Below, piece by piece: positions 53,611 to 61,931 of a DNA stretch of 64,000 nucleotides. This DNA is from SSF53 sp036170535 (GTDB lineage Bacteria > Spirochaetota > Leptospiria > Leptospirales > Leptonemataceae). The translations under genes were made by a program, and so were the position numbers. The first letter of the stretch is position 1. Each line of letters begins with the position of its first letter. Location: the NCBI GenBank assembly GCA_036170535.1, contig JAVHPJ010000242.1, positions 11,997 through 75,996 on the forward strand, read 5' to 3'. A model generated the notes under the pieces. That model was given only the letters and a program-made list of their open reading frames with translations. It was not told the DNA's origin and ran no database searches.

Positions 53611-55260
53611 TCAGTTGGCGCGGCCGGGCGCCGGCGAACGGCGGAAGTCGCCGGGATTTTTTCCGGTAAATTTGCGAAACGCTTCGTAAAACGCCGATTT
53701 GGTATTGAACCCGACGGAAAAGGCGATCGTGAGTATGCTGCTTTCCGGATCTTCCCGAAGCATGGCGCGCGCGGCGTCGACACGATACCGGTTTACGTAG
53801 TCCGAAAAGTTCGAATTGAGCTCCTGATTCAGAAGAAAGGACAGTTGATCCTTGCGCACGCCGATCGCGCTGGCGAGCATATTCAGATTCAGGTCCTCAT
53901 CCAGGTAGAGCTGCTTGTCTTCCATCTGGCGGCGCAGCGCTTCCAGACAGGCCGGAATGTCCAGGCCGCGCAGTCGCGCGGCGGGGGGGCCGCCTGCGTC
54001 CGCGGGCGCAACACTCCCGTCGCTCCCGGGGGAGCCGCGCATGCCGGAATAGTCTTCGCGGGCGGCGGCGATGCGATCCAGCAAAGCCGCATTAAAGAGC
54101 AGCATTTCCAGGCCGGTGCCGATCTGGATCGAGTGTCGCGCCAGCGGCCATTCAATCACTCCAAGCGCAAAGAGATTGAATACGACAATGCATACAATCA
54201 ACGCCGACCAGGCGAATACGTAGTAGCGTGCAATGCTGAGTCCGCGCGCCCAGCTCAGGATTCCGAGAAACAACAGAAAAAGCGAAGTAGTCGTGGCCAG
54301 CAAATGCGTAAGCTGATCGCTCAGCCGGAGCGGCGCAAAAAAGCTGGCCAGCGCGTTTCCGGCAATCAAGACGCACAAAACCAGCAGAACATTGCGCGCC
54401 CACGGACGGCGGCGCCTGAGGGCCAGAAAATGGGCGGAAAAAGCCGCCACGGCCAGAAAGCTCGCGGAACCCAGGACGACGAGCGAACGGCTGTTCCAGG
54501 AACCCGCCTCCGGCCACAATAACACGCGGGCATAGCCCACGTAGGCCAGCTGGTAAGCGGCGGCCGCCAGCGCGTAGATGCAGTAGAGCAAAAATCCCGG
54601 ATTGGCCGTGCGCACGTACAGCGCCAGATTAACCAGAAACGCGAGGCCAATCACGCCAAAGTAGAGTCCCTGCCAGCCCGCCCACGTTGCGCTACTCTTG
54701 CCATAGGCCAGGCTGGCGCTCAAAATCGGTTCAACATAAATGCTGCTGTTGGAGGACACGCGCAGCAACAAGATAACTTCGCTTCCCGGCGGAACTTGAA
54801 AGTAGACGACCGGATCAGGGCTGCGCGGTCGAACGCGTTCGGAGGCCGGCAACAGCGATCCATCGACAGCCTGCGCCACGCGCCGTCCGTCGCGAAACAC
54901 AAAGAGTTCCATGCGTTCCACATAGGGCGCGGGGTTCGCCAGGTAAAAGCCGCGCGCTTCTGACGCGTTGCGTAAACTCAGTCGAATCCACAAAACGGCG
55001 TCGCTGAACCCGTAAGCGAGCGGCGAGTCGGAAACTTGCCAACCCTCCTTCGAGTTCAGCGCGGACTCGGCGCTGAGCGCCCCGGTCTTATCAACCAGGA
55101 TCTCAAATCCGGCCGGGGCGACTTCTTGATCGCTGGAGTGAAATTCGATTGTCTGTGCAGCGCTCCGAGGCTCCGGCGCGCTTGTCAGGTCGCCCGCCGT
55201 CACGATCAAAATCAGGGCAAACATGGGCGCACTCAGCGTGCGAAAGTAGCGCGGAGGCAT
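53611..55260 (-). CDS. 7TMR-DISM receptor fused to AraC-type HTH (copy A)
   Basis: 549 residues from ATG 55260. Signal peptide, periplasmic DISMED2-like domain (about 30-175), seven membrane helices (about 185-390), then a C-terminal AraC/HTH_18 domain with LNLNMLASAIGVRKDQLSFL and the signature SVGFNTKSAFYEAFRKFTG. A membrane-bound transcription factor that could bind DNA directly on sensing a periplasmic ligand. The paralogue at 58241-59860 shares the same layout and a near-identical HTH. ATG 55260 is preceded immediately by the right arm of a hairpin (55261-55292), which may limit translation. TTG 55308 is a less likely start. Confidence 0.88.
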   Translation of the reverse strand: MPPRYFRTLSAPMFALILIVTAGDLTSAPEPRSAAQTIEFHSSDQEVAPAGFEILVDKTGALSAESALNSKEGWQVSDSPLAYGFSDAVLWIRLSLRNASEARGFYLANPAPYVERMELFVFRDGRRVAQAVDGSLLPASERVRPRSPDPVVYFQVPPGSEVILLLRVSSNSSIYVEPILSASLAYGKSSATWAGWQGLYFGVIGLAFLVNLALYVRTANPGFLLYCIYALAAAAYQLAYVGYARVLLWPEAGSWNSRSLVVLGSASFLAVAAFSAHFLALRRRRPWARNVLLVLCVLIAGNALASFFAPLRLSDQLTHLLATTTSLFLLFLGILSWARGLSIARYYVFAWSALIVCIVVFNLFALGVIEWPLARHSIQIGTGLEMLLFNAALLDRIAAAREDYSGMRGSPGSDGSVAPADAGGPPAARLRGLDIPACLEALRRQMEDKQLYLDEDLNLNMLASAIGVRKDQLSFLLNQELNSNFSDYVNRYRVDAARAMLREDPESSILTIAFSVGFNTKSAFYEAFRKFTGKNPGDFRRSPAPGRAN

Positions 55261-55292
55261 GGGGCGCGGATCCGGCCGTAATCGCGCGCCCC
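55261..55292 (-). promoter_or_regulatory. hairpin abutting the 7TM-AraC copy A start
   Basis: GGGGCGCG (55261-55268) and CGCGCCCC (55285-55292) form an 8-bp GC-only stem whose downstream arm touches ATG 55260 on the minus strand. It replaces the ribosome-binding region, so it could act as a translational block, or as the terminator of the upstream lipoprotein gene (stop at 55321). Confidence 0.45.
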
Positions 55293-55320
55293 CTGACGAA
55301 ATCGGCAAGCAGTTTTGCGC

Positions 55321-56577
55321 TTATCGCAATTCCCGCTCCGCGACCCCGTATGCGGTGGTGCCGCGCAGGTGCGTGAGTACCAGTCCCAGGGTTGTACGCC
55401 GTGCGGAATCCGAGTCCGCTGCGCGGGCGAGGCCGATCAGGGCCTCCGCATGCAGATCCGCGTTTCGCGTACGCTCGAGGGCGCGCTGATACCACGCTCT
55501 TGCGCGCGCCTGATCTTTCAGGTACGTCTGAATTACTCCGCCGCCCCGCAACAGAGCTTCGGCGCCCGGCTCGCTGTCGCCGCCGGCTTCCTCGAGCCGG
55601 ACGAGCGCTTGCTCATACTTCTGTTCTGCAATCAATCCTTCAGCGTCCTCCAGCGTTTGTGCAGCCGGCGCCTGGTACTGGCCCGCAGCGAGCGCGGCCG
55701 CCTCAAATTCTGTCGCGCCTCCGGATACTTCGCCGCTGAATCGGCACGGCGCGCCTTGCACGTACACTGCGCTGCGTTCCGCTGCGATCTCGAGCGGGGA
55801 ATCGACGCAGCCGCTCAGCGCGCCGCGTAAAAATCCGCTCGCTGAGCTCAGTTCAACACGTTGGCGGGCGTTCAGGAACGTTTCCACGTCGGACAGGATT
55901 GTTTCCAGCGCCGCGTCGCGATTCGATTCCTGGACGAATTCCACAAATCCTTCGCCGCGCAGTTCGGCCCCCTCGCGAACGGCGTAGCTTATGATCTGCA
56001 CGCCGTTGTCCTGCTTCAGTTGGGCTTCCAGGATCGGTCCGGCGTCATTGGTTGCGTCCGCCGGATTTACGGGAGTCGCGGCCAGCAGCGCCGCGAGCGC
56101 CGCTTTAAGCGCGCTGGCGTCGCGCGCCGGAGCGCGGAGGTTCGGCTGAAACTCATCCGGCCGGCCACAGTTCAGGTTGCTGCGCACGCAGAGTTCGCTG
56201 TAGACTGCGGCGGCCTGCGCTTGTCCGGCGCGTTGTAACGCGAACGAGTACACGCTCAGGGCCTCTGGCGCCAGCGGATGTTCCTGCAGGGCGCGCGCGG
56301 CCGCTGCAAATGCGCCAGGCCGATCGCCCTTGTTCCAGAGCGCCAGAGCCAGGCGACCGCGCGTTATGCCGCGCGCATACGGGTCGCTCGCGCCGTCCAG
56401 CGCCTGATGCAGAGCTTGAATCTCGCGATTCATCGACGACTGCAGGAGCAGGGCCGGGTTTTCCTGGAAGCGACTGGCCTTGCAGCCGGCGGCGGCCCCG
56501 GCCAGAAGCAGGCCCGCGAGCAGGGCCAGGATTCGCCGCCGACGAATGGCGGAATCGTTGTTTGTTTTTTGAATCAT
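55321..56577 (-). CDS. TPR-containing lipoprotein
   Basis: 418 residues. Signal peptide ILALLAGLLLAGAAAGCKAS with lipobox AAGC. Helical repeats at about 30-120 (GRLALALWNKGDRPGAF) and 320-410 (LIAEQKYEQALVRLEEAGG, DQARARAWYQRALER) look like TPRs. The middle (about 170-290) is beta-rich with two Cys (GCVDSPLE and GAPCRFSG). ATG overlaps the stop of the upstream lipoprotein by 4 bases, so they are coupled and likely interact. Probably a periplasmic scaffold; function unknown. Confidence 0.78.
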   Translation of the reverse strand: MIQKTNNDSAIRRRRILALLAGLLLAGAAAGCKASRFQENPALLLQSSMNREIQALHQALDGASDPYARGITRGRLALALWNKGDRPGAFAAAARALQEHPLAPEALSVYSFALQRAGQAQAAAVYSELCVRSNLNCGRPDEFQPNLRAPARDASALKAALAALLAATPVNPADATNDAGPILEAQLKQDNGVQIISYAVREGAELRGEGFVEFVQESNRDAALETILSDVETFLNARQRVELSSASGFLRGALSGCVDSPLEIAAERSAVYVQGAPCRFSGEVSGGATEFEAAALAAGQYQAPAAQTLEDAEGLIAEQKYEQALVRLEEAGGDSEPGAEALLRGGGVIQTYLKDQARARAWYQRALERTRNADLHAEALIGLARAADSDSARRTTLGLVLTHLRGTTAYGVAERELR

Positions 56578-57503
56578 CGTACTACTCCCACGGACATACC
56601 CACGGCTGCGTCTTCGCCGCCGACTTTTTCGCCAATGAAGCGCGTTTCCTGGACGCTGACCACGCGTATGGAACCGACCACATTCGCGCCGTCGCGCGAG
56701 AGTGAGAAGGTCTGTCCCGGACGCAGGCGGGACGAGCCCGGCGCAAAAACGACGATGCGCCGCTGCCCGAACAGTTGAAAAACGCGGCCCACATTCATAA
56801 AACGCGGCGTCGCTGCGCGCGAGTCAGCGGCCGCCGGCGCCCGCTTCACGAACAATTCCTGCGCCACGCCCTGCGCCAGAGCGCCCTGGATCAGCCGTTC
56901 CATCTGACTGTTTTCGTACGGCATTACGTAGGGGAAATACTGGAGTATGCTGAGCGGCAAAATTAGGGCCGTGACAAGTTTGTTCTGGTTTTCCAGATTA
57001 TCGACGGATCCGATTGCGCTGCGATTGCGTTCCACCTCAAGCGTCAGCATGTTTTGCTCCGAAAACCAGTGTGGAAATACCGTCAGCGTGAGCGCGAAGA
57101 GGATCGCCTTCCAGTCCGTGTCAGCGTTCCACTTCTTGTAATAAGAAGCGGTGATAACGAGATCGGTGCGCGCTCCCGCATCCGTGGTCACCTCGCTGAA
57201 GAGACCCGACTCCTTGAGAACGCGTACAAGCAGGGCGCGCCGCTCGGGCGTGGTCATGAATTCTTCCACATGCCAGGAGCCGTCGCGTTCTTCCGGCAGG
57301 GCGGTCACATTCGTAGTTACCTCGCCAAATGCATCGGAAACATGGACAAGCTGAAAATCTTTAAATTGCAGGCGGACGCTCGGTCGTTCATCGGATGAAG
57401 CGGCGAGCGGCCACTCCGGCGGTTCATCGGCGTGATTGGTGCGCCAGGAAAGGCACGATGCCAGAAGTAGCGCAGTCATTGCGGCGAGAATGCTGTATCT
57501 CAT
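56574..57503 (-). CDS. lipoprotein with ALTLT-P motif and SH3-like tail (copy B)
   Basis: 309 residues. Signal peptide and lipobox LLLASCLS. After a beta-rich start come TDWKAILFALTLTVFPHWF, shared in type with copy A at 52645, a hydrophobic ALILPLSILQYFPYVMPYE stretch, and a C-terminal barrel-like domain (about 225-309) with GRVFQLFGQ, RLRPGQTFSLSRDG and VVGSIRVVSVQ. Ribosome site AGGA 5 bases upstream of ATG 57503. A 22-bp palindrome lies 109 bases upstream, between this gene and the divergent small lipoprotein. First gene of an operon with the TPR lipoprotein. Confidence 0.78.
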   Translation of the reverse strand: MRYSILAAMTALLLASCLSWRTNHADEPPEWPLAASSDERPSVRLQFKDFQLVHVSDAFGEVTTNVTALPEERDGSWHVEEFMTTPERRALLVRVLKESGLFSEVTTDAGARTDLVITASYYKKWNADTDWKAILFALTLTVFPHWFSEQNMLTLEVERNRSAIGSVDNLENQNKLVTALILPLSILQYFPYVMPYENSQMERLIQGALAQGVAQELFVKRAPAAADSRAATPRFMNVGRVFQLFGQRRIVVFAPGSSRLRPGQTFSLSRDGANVVGSIRVVSVQETRFIGEKVGGEDAAVGMSVGVVR

Positions 57504-57612
57504 AATCTTCCTCGATTCGGATTCCCGGTTTTACGGATCATTTTGCGTCTGTGCGAGCCGCGGCGGACCTCGCGTGGACGTACAAGTAGAGCACGATACT
57601 GCGCCTCCGGTC

Positions 57613-57634
57613 GTCCAGAATCATGATTCCGGAC
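57613..57634. promoter_or_regulatory. palindromic operator, site B
   Basis: Left arm GTCCAGAATC, spacer AT, right arm GATTCCGGAC: 9 of 10 arm positions pair, and the palindrome extends two more base pairs outward (57611-57636). It lies in the divergent gap between lipoprotein copy B (minus, 109 bases) and the small PPC-like lipoprotein (plus, 72 bases), so it could control both. Confidence 0.6.
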
Positions 57635-57706
57635 GAAGCAAAACTCCGAACATGGTAGGGTTGATTCGTTCGGTTTCCAGTTGTGTGCGCCGAACAGGAG
57701 ATAATT

Positions 57707-58276
57707 GTGAAAGATAATTCGAACATGCTCGGTCAGGCGACTCCGTCCGCGGGCTGGAAGCGCTGGCGAACAGCGCAACTCAGCATTCTGATGTTGGCGG
57801 TACTGTCGACCTTGCTATTGCAAAACTGTTCCGTGGAAGTCGAGGAGTCGGATCCGGCGGAAGATCTGGCGCTTCTGTTGGTCTTGAACGCCGCGCGGGG
57901 AAACTTGACCACCTGCGCTTCCACATCCATCGGAACGGCGGCAGCCATCCAATTGGGCGTAACTCAGGGCATTACCGCTTCGGTCGCCACAAACGGGAAC
58001 TGTTTCTACAGATTTGATAATGCGTCCGGCGCCAGCTACAACTTTGTTTTGACGCCGACCCAGGGCGGCGATGTGGATCTCTACCTTTCCAACGACGGGG
58101 CTACGCCCACTGCGCCGACCACGTTCGCGTCGTATCCGTCGAATGGCTGGACCAATCAGGCTGCATCCTCATCAGGAACCGACTCGCTGAGTCGAACTGT
58201 TGCGCAATTCCGCTACATTCAGGTGAATGGGTTTTCCAGTTCACAGGGCGGCGGCTTCACCCTGTCCGTGCAATAG
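57707..58276 (+). CDS. small lipoprotein with PPC-like domain
   Basis: 189 residues from GTG 57707, chosen because a perfect AGGAG ends 6 bases upstream. Signal peptide with lipobox LLLQNCSV. The mature part ends with a bacterial pre-peptidase C-terminal (PPC)-like beta sandwich (about 100-189): CFYRFDNASGASYNF, GGDVDLYLSNDG and a closing FRYIQVNGFSSSQGGG. No catalytic domain is attached. Its 3' end overlaps the 3' end of the convergent 7TM-AraC gene by 36 bases. Confidence 0.75.
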   Translation: MKDNSNMLGQATPSAGWKRWRTAQLSILMLAVLSTLLLQNCSVEVEESDPAEDLALLLVLNAARGNLTTCASTSIGTAAAIQLGVTQGITASVATNGNCFYRFDNASGASYNFVLTPTQGGDVDLYLSNDGATPTAPTTFASYPSNGWTNQAASSSGTDSLSRTVAQFRYIQVNGFSSSQGGGFTLSVQ

Positions 58277-59860
58277 AGCGGACGCTCCGGCCTGCTTCGT
58301 GCGGCCTACGGCTGACGGAGCGGGTCGCCGTCTGAAGTCGCCGGGCGTTTTGCCGGTGAATTTGCGGAACGCCTGGTAAAATGCGGATCGGGTATTAAAT
58401 CCGACCGCACACGCGATGGACGGCACGCTGCGCTCCGGCTCAGCTGCCAGCATCCGGCGAGCGGCTTGCGTCCGATAGCTGTTGACGAAGTCGGTAAAGC
58501 CCGTGTGCAATTCCTGGTTTAAGAGCAGCGAAAGCTGATCCGGACGCACCTCGAGGGCCTGCGCGAGGCGCGCCAGACTGAGATCCTCGTCGCAGTAAAG
58601 ATGTTCGACTTCCATCAAACGTCGAAGCTCCGCCACGCACGCGGCACGGCACAGCCCGCGCAAGCGGGCCTCGCCCGGCGGGCCGGCCTGCACCCTCTCG
58701 GACGCACTCTCGTTGCGCTCCGCCGATTTGCCCGTTGCAAGAATGCTGTTCAAGCTCGCCAGATGCAAAAACAACAGACCCAGGCCGGCCCCGACCAGCG
58801 GCGCATGCTGCAGCAGTGAAACTTTAACGACGCCGAAGTTGTAAGCCTGGAAGCATAAAATTCCGCACAGGAGCGCGCCCCAACCCAGCGCGATGGGCCG
58901 CGCGCCCGGCGCATTCGAACGCCAACCGATCTCTGTCAGGCGCCGCGCACCTGGCAGTCGTATGAGTTTCGCCATGCGGTTTGCAGAAAAACCCAGAGCG
59001 CACACCAGGGCCAGCGAGGCCAGGATTGCGCTGTAGTTTATCGTTGCGAAGCTCCCATCGCTTCCAGGAACGGGAGCGGCGAAGTCCGCAGCGAGTCCGT
59101 ACGACAACGCCGCCGCCAGGGCCGACCCTGCGAGCCATAAATTGCCAGGATCGCGCGCGGCCATATACAGACTCAGATTAAAGGCGAGTGCAAGCAACAG
59201 CAGCCCGCAACACAGTCCGCGGGCGATGAACGCGAATCGCAGATCGTCAGCGGCGTCTTCCGCCGCATAGAGTATCGGGTCAATCAGGGTTGACTGGTTT
59301 CCCGGGATGCGCACCAGCAAGATGCAGTTTTCGCCGGGCGGAGCGTAAAACGAAACGGTCACGCGACGGCTTGTCTCGCGCCGCCCTGCGTCGCCCGCTT
59401 GCGCAACTCCGACGATTCTCAATGGGATCCAACGATTGTTGTGAAACTGAAAGGCTTCTGCGTGCGAGGTATCCGGCGCGCTTAATTCGACTACGTATTC
59501 GCCGACCTGCGAGTCGTTGCGCAGGTCCAGTCGCAGCCAGGTCGCGGCGCCCGCGCTGGAAGCCAGGCGCGTCGGCGCAGTGTAGGTTTGCCAGCCTGAA
59601 CGCAGACGCAGACGCAGACGCAGCGCATCTTCTGCGGTAGAGGTACGCGCCGGATCGCGCCGCAAGCCGAAGCGCGCGGGACGTTGTCGTCCGCGGTCCG
59701 TAAGCGCCACAACGGTTTTGGAATCCTCCGCCGGGGCTGCGGGGCGCGCTTGTACGCCGGTCGCGCCAGACCCGGCGGCGTAGAGCAGGAACGCTGTCGC
59801 TGCGACGCGTGCGAAACCAGTCGACGCCGGGAGCGGAATCCATCCAAACGCTTTGCTCAC
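58241..59860 (-). CDS. 7TMR-DISM receptor fused to AraC-type HTH (copy B)
   Basis: 539 residues from GTG 59860. Same architecture as copy A: signal peptide, periplasmic sensor (about 40-180), seven membrane helices (about 190-380), then HTH_18 with LSLARLAQALEVRPDQLSLL and CAVGFNTRSAFYQAFRKFTG. The recognition-helix region differs little from copy A, so both may bind related DNA. A run of four GCAGAC hexamers (59602-59625) encodes an Arg-Leu repeat (LRLRLR) in the sensor domain. A 16-bp palindrome lies 54 bases upstream. No strong ribosome site. Confidence 0.87.
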   Translation of the reverse strand: MSKAFGWIPLPASTGFARVAATAFLLYAAGSGATGVQARPAAPAEDSKTVVALTDRGRQRPARFGLRRDPARTSTAEDALRLRLRLRSGWQTYTAPTRLASSAGAATWLRLDLRNDSQVGEYVVELSAPDTSHAEAFQFHNNRWIPLRIVGVAQAGDAGRRETSRRVTVSFYAPPGENCILLVRIPGNQSTLIDPILYAAEDAADDLRFAFIARGLCCGLLLLALAFNLSLYMAARDPGNLWLAGSALAAALSYGLAADFAAPVPGSDGSFATINYSAILASLALVCALGFSANRMAKLIRLPGARRLTEIGWRSNAPGARPIALGWGALLCGILCFQAYNFGVVKVSLLQHAPLVGAGLGLLFLHLASLNSILATGKSAERNESASERVQAGPPGEARLRGLCRAACVAELRRLMEVEHLYCDEDLSLARLAQALEVRPDQLSLLLNQELHTGFTDFVNSYRTQAARRMLAAEPERSVPSIACAVGFNTRSAFYQAFRKFTGKTPGDFRRRPAPSAVGRTKQAGASALLHGQGEAAAL

Positions 59861-59913
59861 GCTTCAGCGAGGAGCGTCGGGGGGACACTGCAAGCTTAAC
59901 GAAAGACAGGGAC

Positions 59914-59929
59914 TATCCCGATTGGGATA
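59914..59929. promoter_or_regulatory. 16-bp palindrome upstream of 7TM-AraC copy B
   Basis: TATCCC-GATT-GGGATA. It matches the site at 61824-61839 at 12 of 16 positions, with a compensating change at positions 2 and 15 that keeps the pairing. Lies between the NarL-type gene stop and the 7TM-AraC start. Confidence 0.5.
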
Positions 59930-59943
59930 TAAAGGGGCGCTTA

Positions 59944-60582
59944 TTAATCGCGACTCGCGTCGAGCAAACCATAGCGCGCAGCCGCCTTCATCAGCTCCAC
60001 GCGATTTCGGACCGCCAGTTTTTTGTAGATGCTCTTAATCTGATTGCGCACAGTGCCTTCGGTTGTTCCAAACAGCGCCGCGGTTTGGGCCGGGGTGCGG
60101 CCTTCGGCGATCGCCTGGAAAACCTGCATTTCGCGCGTCGACAGGGATTGCAGCAGGTCCACGCGCGGCGAACGTTTGCGCAGAGAGTGCATCAAGCGCA
60201 CCGCAATGGACGGAGAAATCACTGCGCCGCCGCCCATTACAATTTCGATGACTTCCGCCAGGTTTCGCAGTTCGCCTTTCCAGATATAACCTTCCGCGCC
60301 CGATTCAATGGCTCGAACGATGGTGGTTTCATCGTTCAGCGCGGAAATTACGATGCAGGGAAATTCACCGCCTTCGGCGCGAATCAACTCGATCAACTCG
60401 ATGCCGCCGATGCCCGGCAGTCCCGGATCAATCAGGCACAGATCGAGTTTTCGCCAACCGCCCCGCCAGAATGCCTCGCCCGAATTCCACAGGCGCACCT
60501 GTCGAACCGCAGACACCAATTCCAGCTCGGCCTTCAGCGCGGCGGCGAATTTCGGATCATTTTCAACGACGCCGCAGATCAT
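59944..60582 (-). CDS. NarL/LuxR-family response regulator
   Basis: 212 residues. Receiver domain with acidic residues in GVVENDPKF, acceptor Asp in LCLIDPGLPGIGG (about 54), and SALNDETT; then a LuxR-type HTH (about 145-205) with LSTREMQVFQAIAEGRTPAQ and VRNQIKSIYKKL. The start codon overlaps the stop of the partner kinase gene (ATGA). Candidate binder of the two 16-bp palindromes at 59914 and 61824, which bracket this operon. Confidence 0.9.
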   Translation of the reverse strand: MICGVVENDPKFAAALKAELELVSAVRQVRLWNSGEAFWRGGWRKLDLCLIDPGLPGIGGIELIELIRAEGGEFPCIVISALNDETTIVRAIESGAEGYIWKGELRNLAEVIEIVMGGGAVISPSIAVRLMHSLRKRSPRVDLLQSLSTREMQVFQAIAEGRTPAQTAALFGTTEGTVRNQIKSIYKKLAVRNRVELMKAAARYGLLDASRD

Positions 60583-61748
60583 GGCATACTCACGCCGGGC
60601 AGCTGGATGCGAATAAAGAGTTTGCGACCCAGGCTGCGGCTCGCGAGCCGGCCGCCGTGCGCGGCGACGCGCTTGCGCAGCGTATCGCGGCCCAGTCCCC
60701 GGGCGTAGGGATGCGTCGTCTCCGCCAGGAAACGAATCCGTAGCGCGGCGCCTTGCACGTCAATGGCGAGCACAGGCATCAAGCGTCCGTATTTCAAATC
60801 ATTTGTTGTGATCTCAATCACCATGGCCAACAGGTCGCCTCTGAGTTCCTCGCCCAGCCGGGCAAGGGCGGCTTCCGTGCGCTCATCGGGAAATCGGAAG
60901 AGGATTTGCCGGCCCGCCGCCTCGTAGCGGCCGAAGAGTATAACGCGGATGGCGCCGGCAAAGTCCTCCGCAAGCAGTTCGCGGTCATGTTCGATCAGGA
61001 GGCCCTGGCGCAGGAGCGTCGCCGCTTCGGCCGCCGCCTTCTCCAGCGTTGCGAACATCTCGTCGGAGCGATCCCGGCGGACACGAGCGACCAGATTCGA
61101 AAGATCCGCCAGTCGCGCGCCGAGATGATCGTGTATGTCGCGCAGCATCATCTGTCGCCCTAATTTGGTTTGGGCCCTGCGCAAATCTTCCGCCTGAACA
61201 ATATTCGAGTAGCGCAACTTGAAGATCCAGAAGTGTATTCCCGAACAAACCACGACGCTGAATAACAACTGAATCACGTATACAGTCGCCGTATGCGACT
61301 GCCCTTCGGAATTCCCGACCATTGCGCCGCGCGCAATATAATATCCCACATACGCCAGCGCGCTGGCGATAAAGACTGCGGGCCGGTGCGGAAAAATCAT
61401 CGCAAGAAACAGCATAGAAACAATCAGGATTAAATACAGGCGTGCGTCGGAAAAATGATATTCCGGATCATGAAAAGCGGTTTCCACTTCGAGCAGCACA
61501 GTGAGTGCGATCAACACTACGGCCAGATTCCTTCGGGCGGAAATCGGCAGCGGGCTTACGGACGCGAGCGCCGCGCTCGCGGAAGCCATTCCGGACGCCA
61601 CGTCCAGCCACAACAAGACCGGCTGATCGCGCCAGTATTCCATGATTGCGCCGAACCATTGCAGGGCCGCAATACACGCTGACCACCACGCCGCTCCCGT
61701 GAGAACATCACGGCTCAAGGTGTCCAGATGAGTTTTTTCAAGGATCAT
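60579..61748 (-). CDS. NarL-partner sensor histidine kinase
   Basis: 389 residues from ATG 61748 (TTG 61763 is an alternative). Five or six membrane helices (about 15-185), a HisKA_3-type dimerisation helix with MLRDIHDHLGARLADLSN (phospho-acceptor His about 205), and a C-terminal ATPase domain that is poorly conserved (EITTNDLKYG and ARGLGRDTLRKRVAAHGGRL). It should phosphorylate the coupled NarL-type regulator. No periplasmic loop is large enough for a sensor domain, so the signal may be sensed in the membrane. Confidence 0.82.
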   Translation of the reverse strand: MILEKTHLDTLSRDVLTGAAWWSACIAALQWFGAIMEYWRDQPVLLWLDVASGMASASAALASVSPLPISARRNLAVVLIALTVLLEVETAFHDPEYHFSDARLYLILIVSMLFLAMIFPHRPAVFIASALAYVGYYIARGAMVGNSEGQSHTATVYVIQLLFSVVVCSGIHFWIFKLRYSNIVQAEDLRRAQTKLGRQMMLRDIHDHLGARLADLSNLVARVRRDRSDEMFATLEKAAAEAATLLRQGLLIEHDRELLAEDFAGAIRVILFGRYEAAGRQILFRFPDERTEAALARLGEELRGDLLAMVIEITTNDLKYGRLMPVLAIDVQGAALRIRFLAETTHPYARGLGRDTLRKRVAAHGGRLASRSLGRKLFIRIQLPGVSMP

Positions 61749-61823
61749 ACGCCAGTGATTCAATTCGCCGATGCTTTAGACAGGCAAGGCGCCGATTGAG
61801 TGCGTGCGAAACTCGATCGGCTA

Positions 61824-61839
61824 TGTCCTGTTTGGGACA
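61824..61839. promoter_or_regulatory. 16-bp palindrome between kinase and TlpA-like gene
   Basis: TGTCC-TGTTTG-GGACA, extendable by one A/T pair on each side (61823-61840). Same pattern as 59914-59929 (TRTCCYGWTTGGGAYA). It sits in the divergent gap, 75 bases from the kinase start and 92 bases from the thioredoxin-like gene. Confidence 0.5.
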
Positions 61840-61931
61840 TTAATTCATCCGCGCGCGACAATGGCATTCGAAATGATTTGCAGAAGCTGAAATTGTTGAG
61901 CGTGCATATCATCTTTCGGGAGATCACATTC

